From Hofstenia miamia (lineage: Eukaryota > Xenacoelomorpha > Acoela > Hofsteniidae), in the NCBI GenBank assembly GCA_900660155.1, contig CABFPE010000269.1:420216-484215 (forward strand): a stretch of 64,000 nt of DNA, given 5' to 3'. The position numbers and the translations under genes are program-made. The notes beneath the pieces are model-generated. The model searched no databases. It was given only the letters and a program-made list of their open reading frames with translations, and had not been told where the DNA came from. Below, piece by piece: positions 1 through 12,833 of this stretch. How positions within the stretch are numbered: position 1 is the first letter of the stretch; each line of letters opens with the position of its first letter.

Positions 1-546
1 TGCTTTGTTCCACTCCATGGAACGTTTCCAGAAACGCGCTTTCAAATGGATTTCCTCTTTGGACTATAAAGACGCTCTGCTGAAATTCTCCACTCTCCCG
101 CTGTCACTCTACTTCCATGCCTGTGATCTCCTTCTGTTCAATCGACTACTGACTCGCAAATTGGATCTTGATCCTTTTGATTTCATTAAGTTCTCCAATT
201 CCTGCTGCACTCGCTCTGATGATGTTGTCACCTTCTCCATTCGTCGTACAAAGAAACATCGCACCCTTCACTCGTTTTTCAATCGTGCTTGTACTGCTGC
301 TAATTACATCTTGACTCGCAACCCTCCAACAGCGATTGATTTCTTTTCCCACCACCGAGCTTCAAGAAATCTTTGATGGCTTTCCTCTTTGCTGAGCCCT
401 TCTCCGACTTCGCCTACTCTTCCATTTGCTCCTATTTCATCTCCTGTGACTGTCCTCGCTGCCGTAAAACTTGACTTGTTTTTATTTTCTTGTTGTGTAT
501 GCCTTCAGCGGCTAAATAAAGTCAATTATTATTATTATTATTATTA
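1..546 (+). mobile_element. LINE 3' end (copy A), cut by the window edge
   Basis: This is the 3' end of a non-LTR retrotransposon. An open stretch encodes a basic C-terminal region after the reverse transcriptase; it begins near ERFQKRAFKW, a motif like the QRRA region seen after the RT domain of jockey/CR1-type LINEs. It runs into a 3' untranslated part with an AATAAA-like signal (aaataaag) and a (TTA)n tail at about 520-546. From 276 to the tail the sequence is nearly identical to 3084-3350. Relative to that copy this one lacks one C in the run at about 346-349, which shifts the frame, so the CPRCRKT ending readable in the other copy is lost here. The 5' part lies outside the window. The LINE clade is not certain. 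Confidence 0.75.
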
Positions 547-2400
547 ACTCCAAAATACTTTGCCCGGCGCTGAACTTGGTCAATCTTGTCTGTGATGTAG
601 TGATGTGTTCCACCCCATACCTCGCAGCCGTACGAGAGTTTCGAAAATACCAAAGCCTGATAAAGAATACGCAGTTCCTCTATCGAAAACCCAAATCTTT
701 TGAGACGCAAGAGTAAAAAGAGGCTGGAAGAAGACGCTTTGACAGTGTAATTAATATGTGGCTCAAATAAAAATCTTTTGTCTAAAACAAACCCCAGGAC
801 CTTCAATTCATCCACTTGAGGTATACCAAGTACATTGCAAGGTGCTTCGCCAACTGACCTAACTTTTTCAACCAGATGAACAACTCTTTTGACTTATTTT
901 GGATCAATTTAAGGTTGATAGACGAGAAGAAACCCACAATATTAGAAAGAATAGATTCGCTGCTTTTAAGGAAAGCACCATTAATCACTCTTCCTGCAAC
1001 ACAAGGTGTATGGTCGTCTGCAAATCCGGGGACGAAGCACTCCTGTGAATAACCTGTATCTAATAAATTTACGCAAAGGTTAAAATAGAAAGGCGCTCCC
1101 ACTGTGCCTTGAGGGACTCCAATATTTATACTCTGCAGCCTGTGAAAATTTATTATGAACAAACACACGTTGCGAACGATTTTATCAGAAAATCATATAG
1201 GAAGTAGATGATAAACGGATTAAGCTTTGGACGAAATCTAGTGAGTACGTCCACAATAACATAGTGCGGTATCTTGTCAAAAGCTTTGGATATGTATAGC
1301 GAGAAGATCCGAGCATAATTAAAACCATCATCATAAAACTTCATTATTGACTGTTGTATAGCATCAAGTGCAGCAGAAGTAGATCCATTTCTTCGGAATC
1401 CATATTATGAAGTCAATAGATTGTTTTCATAATGAGGCTTGATAAATTTCGAGATAACTATTCTCTCAAAAATCCGTGAAATAATTGGCCGTAACAGACA
1501 CTGCACGAAACTCGGAAATAGATGAAGGTTTGGTGACTTTGGGAACAGGAATAACTTTTAGCCCTTTAAAAACCCAGAAGGGGAGAGCATCCTCGCCTAT
1601 TCCTGTTTTCTTTAACCTAGAAACACAACAGTACACATCATAGGGTGTTATTATGGGAGGAGCTTCGGTACACCCAGGCAGTTCAGGTTCTATGTAGTTG
1701 TCGGTGTGGCATATGCTTGCAAAGAAGTTGTTAAAATCATCGACACTGAACATGTTACTAGCAGATTCTACACGCCCTTTAGTGTGATCCTTCACATAAC
1801 GCCACCATTCAGAAGAGTTCCGGCATTTTCGTTTTGAAAAACTGTTGGATTTGATAAGATTTCTAATTCGGATATCCAATTCAGCTGCCTTGACAGTCCT
1901 TCCACTTCTTCTCAGCTTATTCCTTTTTGCTACAAGCAGTTTCGTTAGAGGTGTCATGTAGGGTGGATCCTTGTTTGTCATTTTTACAACCTTGACGGGA
2001 CAAAGCTAATTTAGAGTACACTGTAAAAATTCAATCAACAGTTGAAGTTTGACATCGGGGGACTGTTCATAAAACAAGCCATAGAAATTTGTAAACGACA
2101 GTCTTTCCGAAAACATACGGCGCCGATGCTCTCTTTCATCTCTAATATACACTTTATAATTAACAATAGAAAGGCTCAAACTGTAGGATAAAATGATTCC
2201 AAGATGGTCTGTTGGTAGAATAGCTTTGTATATTTCTGCTTCTACTTTGGTTGGCTGATTTACAAATACTTTGTCCAATTGGGATCAGTAGTGATGAGCT
2301 GCAAGTCAGTGTTCTGTAAATAAGAAACATCAAAGTAATTAAAATCGCCCATTAAAATAAAAATGGAATTATAAATCTTATTTAGAGGTGTAATAAAATA
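541..2400 (-). mobile_element. Degraded LINE with endonuclease and reverse transcriptase (copy B)
   Basis: Reading the minus strand from about 2400 down to 541 gives pieces of an APE-type endonuclease (GDFNYFDV near 2350, LDKVFVN and TDHLGIILS at 2280-2150), a linker (1981-1466), and a reverse transcriptase (SKAFDKIPH near 1285; GVPQGTVGAPF and the catalytic FADD at 1110-1010; KVLGFVLDKRF and YGCEVWGG at 800-615). The frame is broken several times, so this copy is dead. The order EN-RT is that of jockey/CR1/L2-type LINEs. It stops abruptly after QVQRRAKYFGV, at the tail of copy A. LINEs normally lose their 5' ends, so loss of the 3' end suggests that copy A inserted into B in antisense. Confidence 0.75.
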
Positions 2401-2539
2401 CCTGTTTTAGGGTAACCAAGTTTTTATTGTTTTTTATATGAAATCCAACTTTTTCCTTTGTATGTGGGGGTGATGGTACCTTATCACTTATGATGGCACC
2501 TCCACTTATCTATTTTTAAAATTGTGGGGGGACGCAGAT

Positions 2540-2885
2540 GTTAATAAAATTAAAATGAAGATCGCGATTGTGTCGCAGTTTACATTTGAATTGTTTGACA
2601 ATTTATTTCAGGCTATGGATTGCGTCTGAATAAATTTCCACTCTTGAGGATTTAAGCACCTAAGGATTCTAAATGGCCTCCTATATCTGCACCATGGCTT
2701 GAAGGTGAAGCAAGAGTAATGAAATCAATGCCACAGAATTTCATTCCAGTATTTAGGGATTGCATCATAAATGCCACCCGTATTTTAAGAGATAAATAAA
2801 AACCTAATTGATGTTATTCCCATATCCTCATCTAAGGCAGAGAGAGGTTTTTTAAAGATGAATCTTGTCATTTGCCTGTTTATTA
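2540..2885 (+). pseudogene. hAT transposase C-terminal relic
   Basis: Interrupted coding remnants read WPPISAPWLEGEARV at about 2690 and IPISSSKAERGFLKMNL at about 2820-2870. The latter matches the hAT C-terminal dimerisation motif (S.ERGFS.MN) of the KIAA1586/ZMYM-like branch. Stops interrupt the frame between these pieces. No inverted ends were found. It lies directly before LINE copy C, so it may be the older DNA into which that LINE inserted. Confidence 0.45.
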
Positions 2886-3352
2886 TACAGTTTAATTAGA
2901 TTTCAGCTATGCCCCCAATTTCGCTGTCCGACCTCAAAAATTTGAGCGATGCCCAGTTTGCCTCCGCTGTTGGTGGTCTGAAGAAAGACGCCATCATTTC
3001 GTTGTTACGCCAAGCGGTCTCTGCTCTCTCTACCTCGACTCCGTCCACCAATGATGGCCCTGGCGTCATATCATCCTTATCTNTTTTCAATCGTGCTTGT
3101 ACTGCTGCTAATTACATCTTGACTCGCAACCCTCCAACAGCGATTGATTTCTTTTCCCCACCACCGAGCTTCAAGAAATCTTTGATGGCTTTCCTCTTTG
3201 CTGAGCCCTTCTCCGACTTCGCCTACTCTTCCATTTGCTCCTATTTCATCTCCTGTGACTGTCCTCGCTGCCGTAAAACTTGACTTGTTTTTATTTTCTT
3301 GTTGTGTATGCCTTCAGCGGCTAAATAAAGTCATTGATTATTATTATTATTA
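2886..3352 (+). mobile_element. LINE copy C: ORF1 start joined to 3' end at a single N
   Basis: An ATG at 2909 opens a reading frame starting MPPISLSDLKNL. It is probably the N-terminus of the LINE ORF1 protein. At 3083 there is one N, and the sequence then continues as the last ~265 bp of the same LINE family as copy A, with an intact C-terminus ending CPRCRKT and a (TTA)n tail. ORF1 and the far 3' end of ORF2 should lie several kilobases apart. The N therefore marks either a collapsed assembly gap or a real internally deleted copy whose junction could not be called. The apparent fused reading frame across the N should not be treated as a protein. Confidence 0.65.
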
Positions 3353-6300
3353 TTACTGATATTCGTTCATCACTGCATATATAAAATGTTAGTGACAGTG
3401 TTTATATCTATAAATTGTCCAACCTCTGATATGTGGAATGCAGAAACAGTAATTTCGAACTGGGTAATTCATTTTAGAAATTGTCAAATCATATCGAATT
3501 TTGAATTGTTTTATGTTATCTAAAACCTTTTATAAAATTTGTCAAATTGTTTACAAATGATTTTCTTTTTGTATTAGTAATGCATAGAAACGTCTTGATA
3601 TATACCAATTATACTATGCAACCCTTATTTATTATCTTTACACATTTGTTAATTTGCTTGTAGAGTGAAGGCTCTATAGAACTATGCCAACATTTATGTC
3701 TATGATATTTAATAAGAAATATATTTGAAACAACTACATGTAGTTTGTTATTTTGAAAAAAATGGCTCAATATTGCATCCCCCATTTCTCTTTTATCCCC
3801 CCCATATTTGCGTCTATTATTGGTGTCATGATTGTCTTTAAACAAATATGTATACAATTCTATGCGATTGTACTGAAGGTAATAATAGTTGCGGAAAAAT
3901 TTAATTTAAATTTATTTGCAACAAATTGCCCTTAGTTTTGGAAAATATTTTTTTAGTGATATCTGTGTATTCATCACTCTAGAAAACACTAATTTACTTT
4001 GGTTTCAATAATGATTGTGCCAAAAATCGAGATTCGCATTGTGAACATCAATTGAGCGACTAGGAAATCATTTTTGTTTAAATATTAGAGCCGATATCCT
4101 TTTCAAACATTTTAATAGCTTTGTTTTGTATTTCCATAGAAGTATATAAACAATTGAGGCAAGTTGTTTGAGTTATTCTACATTTTTCAATCTTAGTATT
4201 CTATGATTTTTTTGAAATTCTATACAATACTCAGATGAATATTTCTATTCTTTTGCATTTGCACTAAATAATGAAGCATATTAATTAAATAAAAAACATT
4301 ACTTGACGTATTATGATAATAATGTTACAAAGACATGTTAACAACTAATGGATTGCGTTTCATATCAGTTATCGTTCGTAGAAGTAAAATTATTAATTTG
4401 AATGATGCCAGCATACTTTGCATTTATGAATTATTCATTTGCATCTGTTTTCATAGTTGCTGAATTTGTAAAAATGTATCATGTTGCTGTGTCTGAACTC
4501 TGAGTGAAAAACAGCGTGATCTTAATACCCGCCTTCGAAATATATATTTTTCAATTTCATCACATGCTCTAATTCCTTCATTCTGCTATTCACCAACTTG
4601 GTTTCAAACTATACATCGACAGTGGTTCACGTATAATTTAAATTGTTTCCTTAGACAGACGTCTGTTAGGAAAGGAAGAAATAACAAAACTGAAAAAATT
4701 CATTGAATTAACTATTAGGAATGGGTATATTTCTATAAAGAATTTTCCGTTTTGTTTTTTTGCTTAGTTCTTGCTGTATACTGTTTTGATAGCAAGCGTC
4801 ATTTCAAGTTGGTTAGATTTATATTGGTTAGAGATTGCTCAATGTCTTATAAAAGCTCATATTATCTGGAACTTTATCAATGTTGAGTTTGCATTTGATG
4901 AAAAATCTTCATCACTGATCAAAATAATTCTGCCATTTCAGGTTATGGTAGAATCTTTCTCTGCTCGCAGGGTTTATTAAAAGTGAAGACATTAATATAT
5001 CACATTTTCCCGTTCAAAGTGACTTTAGCAATTCATATGTTGTTCTTGTCATGTATTTCATCCAATTCTTCTTTTGGAACGCGTGTTTAGTCATTTTCTT
5101 TTGCCCTTTTGGAATTTTAGAATTGATCGTTTTGAACAGAACATGTGTTATAGTGCTATGTTTTAACTTTGCTAAGTCACGCCTCATTTGCAAACTTTAA
5201 GCATTCTTAAACAGAAACTTAATTTCAGAAGTGAATCAATAAAATGACATGTGTTATAAATGCTATAAATACATATGAGTTTGACAAATAACTACATGGA
5301 TTTTATAGAGAAAATATGAATTTCAGCACAGGGTCGGGCAAAAATAATTGAATCGCATTTTTAGTAATTTTTGCGTAAGGTTTTTTGCAAGAATATTGTA
5401 AAATTCACATAATAATTAATTGACTTCTTATTACTAGAACTTATGTCTTACAAAGAAATGTTTAAGTAATTAAAATGAGAGGATGTTTTAACACTAGAAA
5501 GTCCGACGATTCTCTATCTTAAATTCATGCAGTTGTCAGAATTCACGCATTCAAGAAAAACTAACGAAAACAAAACCAAATGAAAGAAAAGTATGAGAAG
5601 AACAAAATAAGCTGTTTTTGTATTTAAATTTTCATTACATGAGGCAATACAAATGCATTTAAGATGTGCAAAGTGGTCGAATTTGACCTGCTCGGATTTT
5701 CTAGTGTTCAATATGAAATACTGTAAATTCTATCACACAAACTTTGGAGGTTGTTTTTGAGTTACAGGTATACAGCGTGTATAATTCATATCCAACGTGG
5801 CACACTAATTTTATCCTTCTTCATATACGTTTCTCCATTCATTTAACCAACTTAATTCCCAGTAAACATAGAACAGGTCGTAACGACGTCGCTGAACGAC
5901 ATAAATAACGGCACTAAAACGACATTACAAAACAACGTATTTTCACAATAAAACGACGAACTATCAAAACAAATGCAGTTTTTAAAAAATTTATCTTCAA
6001 ATTGTCATGATACTAAAATTATTCCTATTTTTAAATATTTTTTGCTAGACGGAATTATACACCGCCACTAATCCGCACTATAAACGCCATTCAAACAATT
6101 CAACGCCTATTAAACGCCAATACACCACAGTCATCTGTTTGTTTATTACATTCATTTTTTTAAGCATTTGCCTTAATACCGAATGTATCGAGAAGTTTAC
6201 AGATGTTATTCTTAGACTGCGTGAATAAGCCGAAACCCAAACTTTTACAAAAATAGGTTCACAGATGCGGTTTATTCACGAAAATTTACGATAGTTATTT

Positions 6301-7779
6301 TTTAACTAATACGCGTAAATCGCTTAGCAATTTTTTTAGAAAATACAAATATATATGTTTCCCTGCCCACTATCTTCATTGGGCATGCTTTAGGGTTTTG
6401 ACTATTTGCGCATAATTTTAAATGCCCTTTCAACCAAGGTTTCTTTTGGTCACCCTTTATATCAAATCAGGTTTTGAAAACCCATCTAATTCCTTAATTA
6501 AGGATAATGATTGTTTCAAGAACTTCAAAATATAAACAAGAGAATTTTTGGAACTTTACACATTTTGTTATCAGTTTTTTGGTTTAGTTGTATGTATGCA
6601 CTAAATGGTCTGAATGTCATAGTCAAATTTTACTACGTCCTGTGCTTTAATATTTTTAATTACTATCATTAACAAAATAATAGAAGTTTGCTTCTTGCCA
6701 CTGCGTATAATAATACATTTACTATTATTATTGTTTTTAATAATATAGTTGTATCCGAAGTATATACCTATATAACTATATAATATATACTTGTCAAGCT
6801 TAGCATATATCAAATCTTAGATTGCAAGAACAATTGCTATGCATATAAAAAAGGTTATATTTATCAAGAATATTTTCTTGTTTTTGAAAGTTTAATTGAA
6901 TTGCAACATATTTTTTATTTGCCACGTATTTTTGAAGGTTTTTTTGAAATTATTACTATCATCCACTAAATTCGGAAAATCAAAATTTCATGCTGCATCA
7001 CACTCAATTGATAGCAGTTGCAAACCACTTAGATCACAAATATCTAATAATTATAATGTTAAAAAGCGAAAAGAGCCTTATTTGTTGTAAATTATAGAAT
7101 GCAACTAGCAATATAATATTGAATTGATATTGTGAATAATTCAATTTGAATTTTCTCAAGTTTACTAATAGCTTTCCTGTAATAATAGCTTAGTACGGGG
7201 CCCATGGCATTTGCTCCCCTCCCCCGTTGCCCCTTAAAGCTGGTACTGCCTTTCAATGCAATTTTTTTTCTTTGTAGGTTAAGAATGAAGATTGTGCATA
7301 TGATCCAGTAGGCTTTAGCTCTGCTGTAATTTGTTTTTCAGATATAGTTATTATATATGTACGCATTTGAAGACCAACTAGCAAACCACTTTTTAACTGC
7401 GTTTAAGGTACTAAATTTTGCCAATCGTGTTAGTGCATTAAGTTCTGATTTAGTCATTGCTGATTTTTTCCATCAAATCAACGCTCTCCTTACATAAAGA
7501 TGTCGATTTGTATGAAATCAATACCGTCTGATTATGCATGGGTAACCTGCAATTTTGACTTATCAAAATTGCATATTTTTTTCAGAATTTTTTCTAGTAT
7601 GTCCACTTGTTAGCACTTTTGATTTTGAACGTGATTTATAGCACCTTGATAATCAAGTCATCCTTGATTCATGAAATCGAATCAATGTATATTAGTAATA
7701 TTTAAGCACATATTTTACTAAGTGGGTCAAATATTTGGACCCAAATATGCCCAAACAGATTTTGCAAACCCACCCACGC
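3353..7779. other. AT-rich stretch without a recognisable gene
   Basis: No coding exon, RNA gene or complete transposon was recognised. Open frames here are short and of low-complexity composition, as expected by chance in AT-rich DNA. A C-rich patch at about 7195-7240 resembles the C-rich subterminal part of the hAT-like elements in this window, but no matching end was found. Confidence 0.5.
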
Positions 7780-8704
7780 CAGTGGTGTAGTGCTAAAATT
7801 TTAAAAAGGGGTATCTTTCAGAAATATGCCATCCAGCATGTGGGCTCAGATATGGCAGGCTAGTTATGAAGACTTTTTTGTTTTTGTAAATTGCAATTAT
7901 ATTAATCTTATAAAAGTATAGTGAAAATTTATTCACAGTCATATTGATAACATTTGAGGGATTGCTATTAGGTCAGTGTGAGCAGAGACTGTCATTTGTT
8001 GAAAACTCTGGAGCAAACCAACCACGGCCTACGAAACCTAAGCCAATTCAGCTGATTTTTGGGTCATTTTATAATTCTTGCCAAAAAATGTCTTCAGTGC
8101 TTCAGTTGTGAGGAACTTATAAAATTTACCCACTGAAAACTGAAAGTTTTGAAAGAATAATACCAATGCAAAATTTCAAAATGCAAATTGTATTTTTCAA
8201 CACATTGTTCATAGCAATAAATCATTTATTATTCATATGCAGCAAGTTGTGGCACAAATCAATCAACTCTTTCAAAGGGTGTTTTCATGAAACACATACT
8301 TTTGAAAAATTAATTATGAATGCATGTAATGTGTAATCACACTTATGTATTTAATCCTAATTTTTTAAACTCAAATTGATTTTTTCAAATATTAATGAAA
8401 TTTCTTATGTGGCATAATATATAGTTGAGTCTCAGCAATTGTTAAAAATGGCTCTGTCATGCATTGGACTTATCCCTTTGTACACCTTCTATAAATTTAT
8501 TAACTTAATGAATACTTGCTAAGACATCCGTAGCCAAATGGCTTAGGGAGATAAACTACTAAAGGGAGATTAGGTACCCATTGGGCAATACATCTAATTT
8601 AGCAATTGAATTTAGCTTTTGATCCTTAATGCTTTGGGGCTCCACTCCAAATTATTTTTAACAAGTGGGACTCGGCCCCCCACCCCCTTTTCTCTACATC
8701 ATTG
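7780..8704. mobile_element. Non-autonomous hAT-like element
   Basis: The left end reads CAGTGGTGTAGTGC and the right end is the reverse complement of CAATGATGTAGAG, a diverged terminal inverted repeat of the common hAT type. Just outside lie ACCCACGC (7772-7779) and ATCCAAGC (8705-8712), which match at 6 of 8 positions and fit an aged 8-bp target duplication. The 925-bp interior has no transposase coding. A C-rich patch near the right end (8673-8688) is typical of this kind of element. Confidence 0.5.
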
Positions 8705-9540
8705 ATCCAAGCCAAACAGAAGTTTTATAAATCTGTTACAACTCATCTTAACCAGGTTTTTGCAAATGAAATATAAATTATCGTCATCTTTGGAAGTTCA
8801 AATCGTAAGAACATGACCGGAATAATATTATAACAATGGCATAAGCGATCATATGATATTTTAAATGAAGTACCAAAAAAATTGACTTTTTGTCAAAAAA
8901 TATAAGCGAGATTAGAAACAATTCAATATCGGCACAAACAAAACGATAAAATTTTTCCTCCAAAGATCTTTCTAATATGGCCGCAAGGTGATAATTTTAA
9001 ATAAACTTTAAATATGTGAGAATGTTCCTCTTTAAAAGGCATCTCAGATAGTTGAAGTTCTGTAATTACAATAATATTAAGTGCAATGTGTCCGCGCATA
9101 ATAGCACTTCAAAAAAAGATAAATATATGCTCAATTATAATATTTTATTAAGATTATGGAATAATTTTGAAAATATATACCCGTAAAATAAGGGAACAAT
9201 TAACACTTTTTCAAGTTTTTTAATGCCATTTCTTACTGTTTCAATTATTATCCAGTTTTATCTCTATGAACTGTAGGATTGTCAGTATTTACAAGCATGA
9301 TGAAGTGATGAAGCATGTTTCTCAAAAATTCATATTTTCAGTTCTATAATTTAAGCACTTAGACCATTTAAAAAACAACAAAAAGGGATGGATATTACAA
9401 TATTACACATTTTATGTACTCATCAACAAAACAAGTGAATATATTTGATCAAACAACTCAAGAAAATAACAAAAAATGTCTTTTAAAACAAAAATATAGC
9501 CGTAAAACTAAAAAAATTAACAATCGATAATTTTAAAATA

Positions 9541-9700
9541 AGGAATACTCATTACACACACCACAGAACCATCTTCTACAATCTAAACAATGAAGCCATT
9601 CAGGTCCAGTGTATTCAGCAAAATCTACTAAGCATCCTGCATGAGCATCCTCCTCATTTTCACTTCTTGTGAATAATCAATGTGGTTAGACTTGCTCTAA
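9541..9700 (-). pseudogene. C-terminal zinc-finger remnant of a DNA-transposon protein
   Basis: On the minus strand a short open segment ends in a cysteine-rich motif, GPEWLHCLDCRRWFCGVCNE, shortly before a stop. The spacing C..C..W..C..C resembles the zinc ribbon or PHD-like finger at the C-terminus of several DDE transposases (pogo-like and related). Further upstream on the same strand (to about 9990) the composition stays coding-like but is broken by stops. Family assignment is a guess; a degraded host gene cannot be excluded. Confidence 0.35.
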
Positions 9701-10479
9701 ACAGTTGTTGCAGTCGAATCCTCATCTAGCAGGTCTACATCCATCTCAGTACCCGATCTTACTTGTACCTTTTTTCCTCACCCCTTCTTCTCATTAGATT
9801 GATTTTGTGACTCATTTTGTAGGGCGATCAAACTATTATTGAGTTCTCTGTGAATTTGATTGTATTCCGATTATAAGGGGTCCTTGGAATTCGTTCCAAT
9901 GGCTCTTTAGGAATTCGAGCAACAATTCCACAACTGCAGATCCGAATCGTGGACATTCCTTCATATTGGCAAAACTCGAAATAATTCATTTCGTAGTAAG
10001 CCTGCTAAATGAAACGCAAAAAGCCAATACACTAATTTCTTTCGCCACTCCATGGCACTAAAGAACGCGACATAGAGAGATTAAAGAAAATTAGTGCTAT
10101 TTGCTGATAACATAATAATGGAGACCATCCTGACAACATTGTAGGACATATGTGAAACCAATTGATCTTCTATCAACAACTTGCTTTCTGGGGGCACTTC
10201 ACAATTTCGGGAAACTGGTTTTCAAATCAGTCTTCAAACTGTTTCGTCAAACCAACCCCGTTTTGTTTTCAAATATCAACTCTGGTTTCCAAATTCACTG
10301 AAATGCAGACTGTCATGCTTTTTGAAGAGTTGTCATTTTCTATATAGCCAAAAAACTGATTGTTAATAGTTACCCAAGAATTAATAGTTACTCGCAGTGT
10401 TAGTTATTCTCTTATATTACGGGATGTATTGAAACGTTTTGATTTTCAGTATAATATAAGTTTTTCTTAAAAATTTCGA

Positions 10480-10515
10480 GGTGGGCACTTGTCCCCCCCT
10501 TAGTTGCGCCCCTGT
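10480..10515 (-). mobile_element. hAT-like terminus, unpaired
   Basis: The minus strand reads CAGGGGCGCAACTAAGGGGG from position 10515 leftward, a widespread hAT terminal inverted repeat form. No partner end or target duplication was found in the flanking DNA, so this is probably a truncated element. Confidence 0.3.
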
Positions 10516-11679
10516 TTCAGAATAAAAAGACACTAGTATTAAATGACTAATTGTAGTATCTAATCAGCAAAAATGTTTAAATCACTTCAATTTGAATTGC
10601 ACAGTGAAACCAACTTCAAGTGATCAGTTGCAAGAATATTCGCAATCGCGTCTTTAGCATAAACACCGCTACGATTGTAAAATTATAATTAGGGCCTAAC
10701 TCTTGTAATTGGATTGCATAGTGTAATCGTAGCCTTAGCGAACTGAACAAAATTGCCATTTTTTTAATTTTGTTAAATACTATTTGTCTGGATGCGATTT
10801 TTTTGAAAAAAGTGCAGGACTTTAACCCTAACACAGATCCTAAAATTTACCTAAATTTTCGAACAAATTCCTCCCACTTTTTTATGAAAAATCCGATTTT
10901 TAAGGACTTTTAAATATTACCTCGCTCCTAAATTTAGATTATATGTAGATCTAAAGCCCATGACAGCAACAACTAGCCTCAAATAAATTTGTTTTTCTAG
11001 ATATACGTCCCACACCAACATCAGAGGTCATATCCCAGTCGCCTAAGAGGATTCACGACCTGCAATTAACCATAAACTGCCCATAGTTACTTTAAATGTA
11101 CATACTTTTTTGGCCACATCTATTGAGAAGTGTTATGGTGAAAATGGCTGATAAAAATTATTCCTCGGTTTGAAGTATATGAATGAAAATCCGATTTTTG
11201 CAGAAACCCTACAATATTTTTCCATACGTTTTGTTCAGGTAATAAAGTGGTATTGAGAAAAATATTAAATGTGAGAATTTAGGTTCTTAACAGTTCATTC
11301 TTGCAAGTTTTCTTCCTGCCTTGTAGTTCTGAATTGAGCATTTGATCAAATTTAATATATATTGAATATAAATCCCATAATATAAGTGCACGTATATCTG
11401 CAATAAAAATATTTTTCAGAAAGTTTTAATGTTTATAAAACACAATCATTTTACTGGAACTGTATGATTTAGCAAAAATAAATTTTTCGGCATTTTGAAA
11501 TGAAATTAAATACACTGGGTGTACGTTTATTTTAAAGCAAACTTTTAGATACTCAGACAGGATATCTCTTAAGGGCTAGCAATGCCATTTCCACAAAAAA
11601 ATGCAAAAAATTCCATAGCCCCTTCCACAGCCGAATTTTGACGCTGTCTACAATCTCCATAGCACAGAGCGTCGAGATA

Positions 11680-11693
11680 TCTATCTATCTATA

Positions 11694-11734
<41 letters not shown>
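11680..11734. repeat. (TA)n / (TATC)n microsatellite
   Basis: A TATC-rich stretch runs into an uninterrupted TA dinucleotide tract. Confidence 0.9.
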
Positions 11735-11736
<2 letters not shown>

Positions 11737-12533
11737 AATTTTCTCAGACACCATTAGAGTTCATTCAGCAATTATATGTAGACAATTTTGTTTCCATAAA
11801 ATTAGTTGGGCAAGAACACTAGCTGTAACCTATGTTTCACATGTAGGCCTGTTTTTGTTAAATATATTGTAACGTAAAAATCATTTCGGATTTTGATAGG
11901 GTATGAATAATGCGTTTGAATTTAACACTGACCTTTCTGCTAGTATCACATCGTTTTACAATTTATTATAACATTTTATCTACACTGAGAGCACAATTTT
12001 CTAAATATTCACTTTTTGCACAAACTCTTGAGCAATTGCTTTGTTAATAATATCAAAGCATTTTTAATAGGTGTAAATTAGGTTATGTTTAGGTTTCCAT
12101 TTAGAAGAAATGACTCATGTTTTAAATGTAAATGCTTTGTTTCAAATACACATTTATGTTTAGTTTTGGCTTACGTAATTATTACATATTTTCAAAGGTC
12201 ATGAATGTATTTTTCTACACTGTCACTATTAATGTTTGATAGATGCAAATAATTATTGATGAAATTGGAGCGTTTCTATGGCTTTTCAAATCCATTTTTT
12301 TCATTTCAATTTATATGAAACCCTTTTTTTGTTTAATTAGTGACTTTTTGCATTTAATATTCTCTAGGTTTTTTTGCTGAATTATATCGAATAAAAACAA
12401 ATTAAAATTATGTTCATTGAATTTTCTAATTTTTTTTCCAAATATAAACTATTCGGAACAATGCTTTAACTAAAGCCTGTGAAGCTTTTTAAATAAATTT
12501 GGCACTTTTATATCTAAATTGCAGAGTCTAATA

Positions 12534-12833
12534 TTAATGGCGAATGGCAAGTTGACGATTACGTTTTTTCCTTCGCTGATTGGGATTGTTACAGCAAATA
12601 ATATCTTTGAATGCTTCACGAAAGAATCTGTTGAAAATTGTGTAGATTATTGGATTGAGACTAGATGAAATGTATCCCAACCATGTCGTGAGATCAATTA
12701 CAGCTGGTGATATGAATGTTGTCAGCTGTGGAATAATTGGTATAGCTATGTTTATTAAGAAAAAAGGAAACCAAAGTAGAACAAATGTAACGAAGACGAT
12801 GCTTAGAATTAACTGTGCTCTTCTTTCGTTTTC
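12534..12833 (-). CDS. Receptor exon 5: TM6, TM7, C-terminal tail
   Basis: It begins ENERRAQLILSIVF after TGTTTAG; E306 is the 6.30 position. TM6 contains VLLWFPFFLIN, and TM7 contains WLGYISSSLNPIIYTIFN, followed by helix 8 (RFFREAFKDIICC) and a basic tail ending RQLAIRH before TAA. Confidence 0.88.
   Translation of the reverse strand, partial: ENERRAQLILSIVFVTFVLLWFPFFLINIAIPIIPQLTTFISPAVIDLTTWLGYISSSLNPIIYTIFNRFFREAFKDIICCNNPNQRRKKRNRQLAIRH

Larger units (their letters stand above)
8713..12533. other. AT-rich intergenic DNA downstream of the receptor gene
   Basis: Apart from the zinc-finger relic (9541-9700), a hAT-like terminus at 10480-10515 and a (TA)n tract at 11680-11734, no features were recognised. 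The transcript end of the receptor gene should lie near the right edge of this stretch, but I could not choose a poly(A) site with confidence. Confidence 0.4.

Noticed and set aside
2896-3283. A fused protein from ORF1 start to LINE C-terminus
   Set aside because: The frame crosses the N at 3083, which stands for an unknown amount of sequence.
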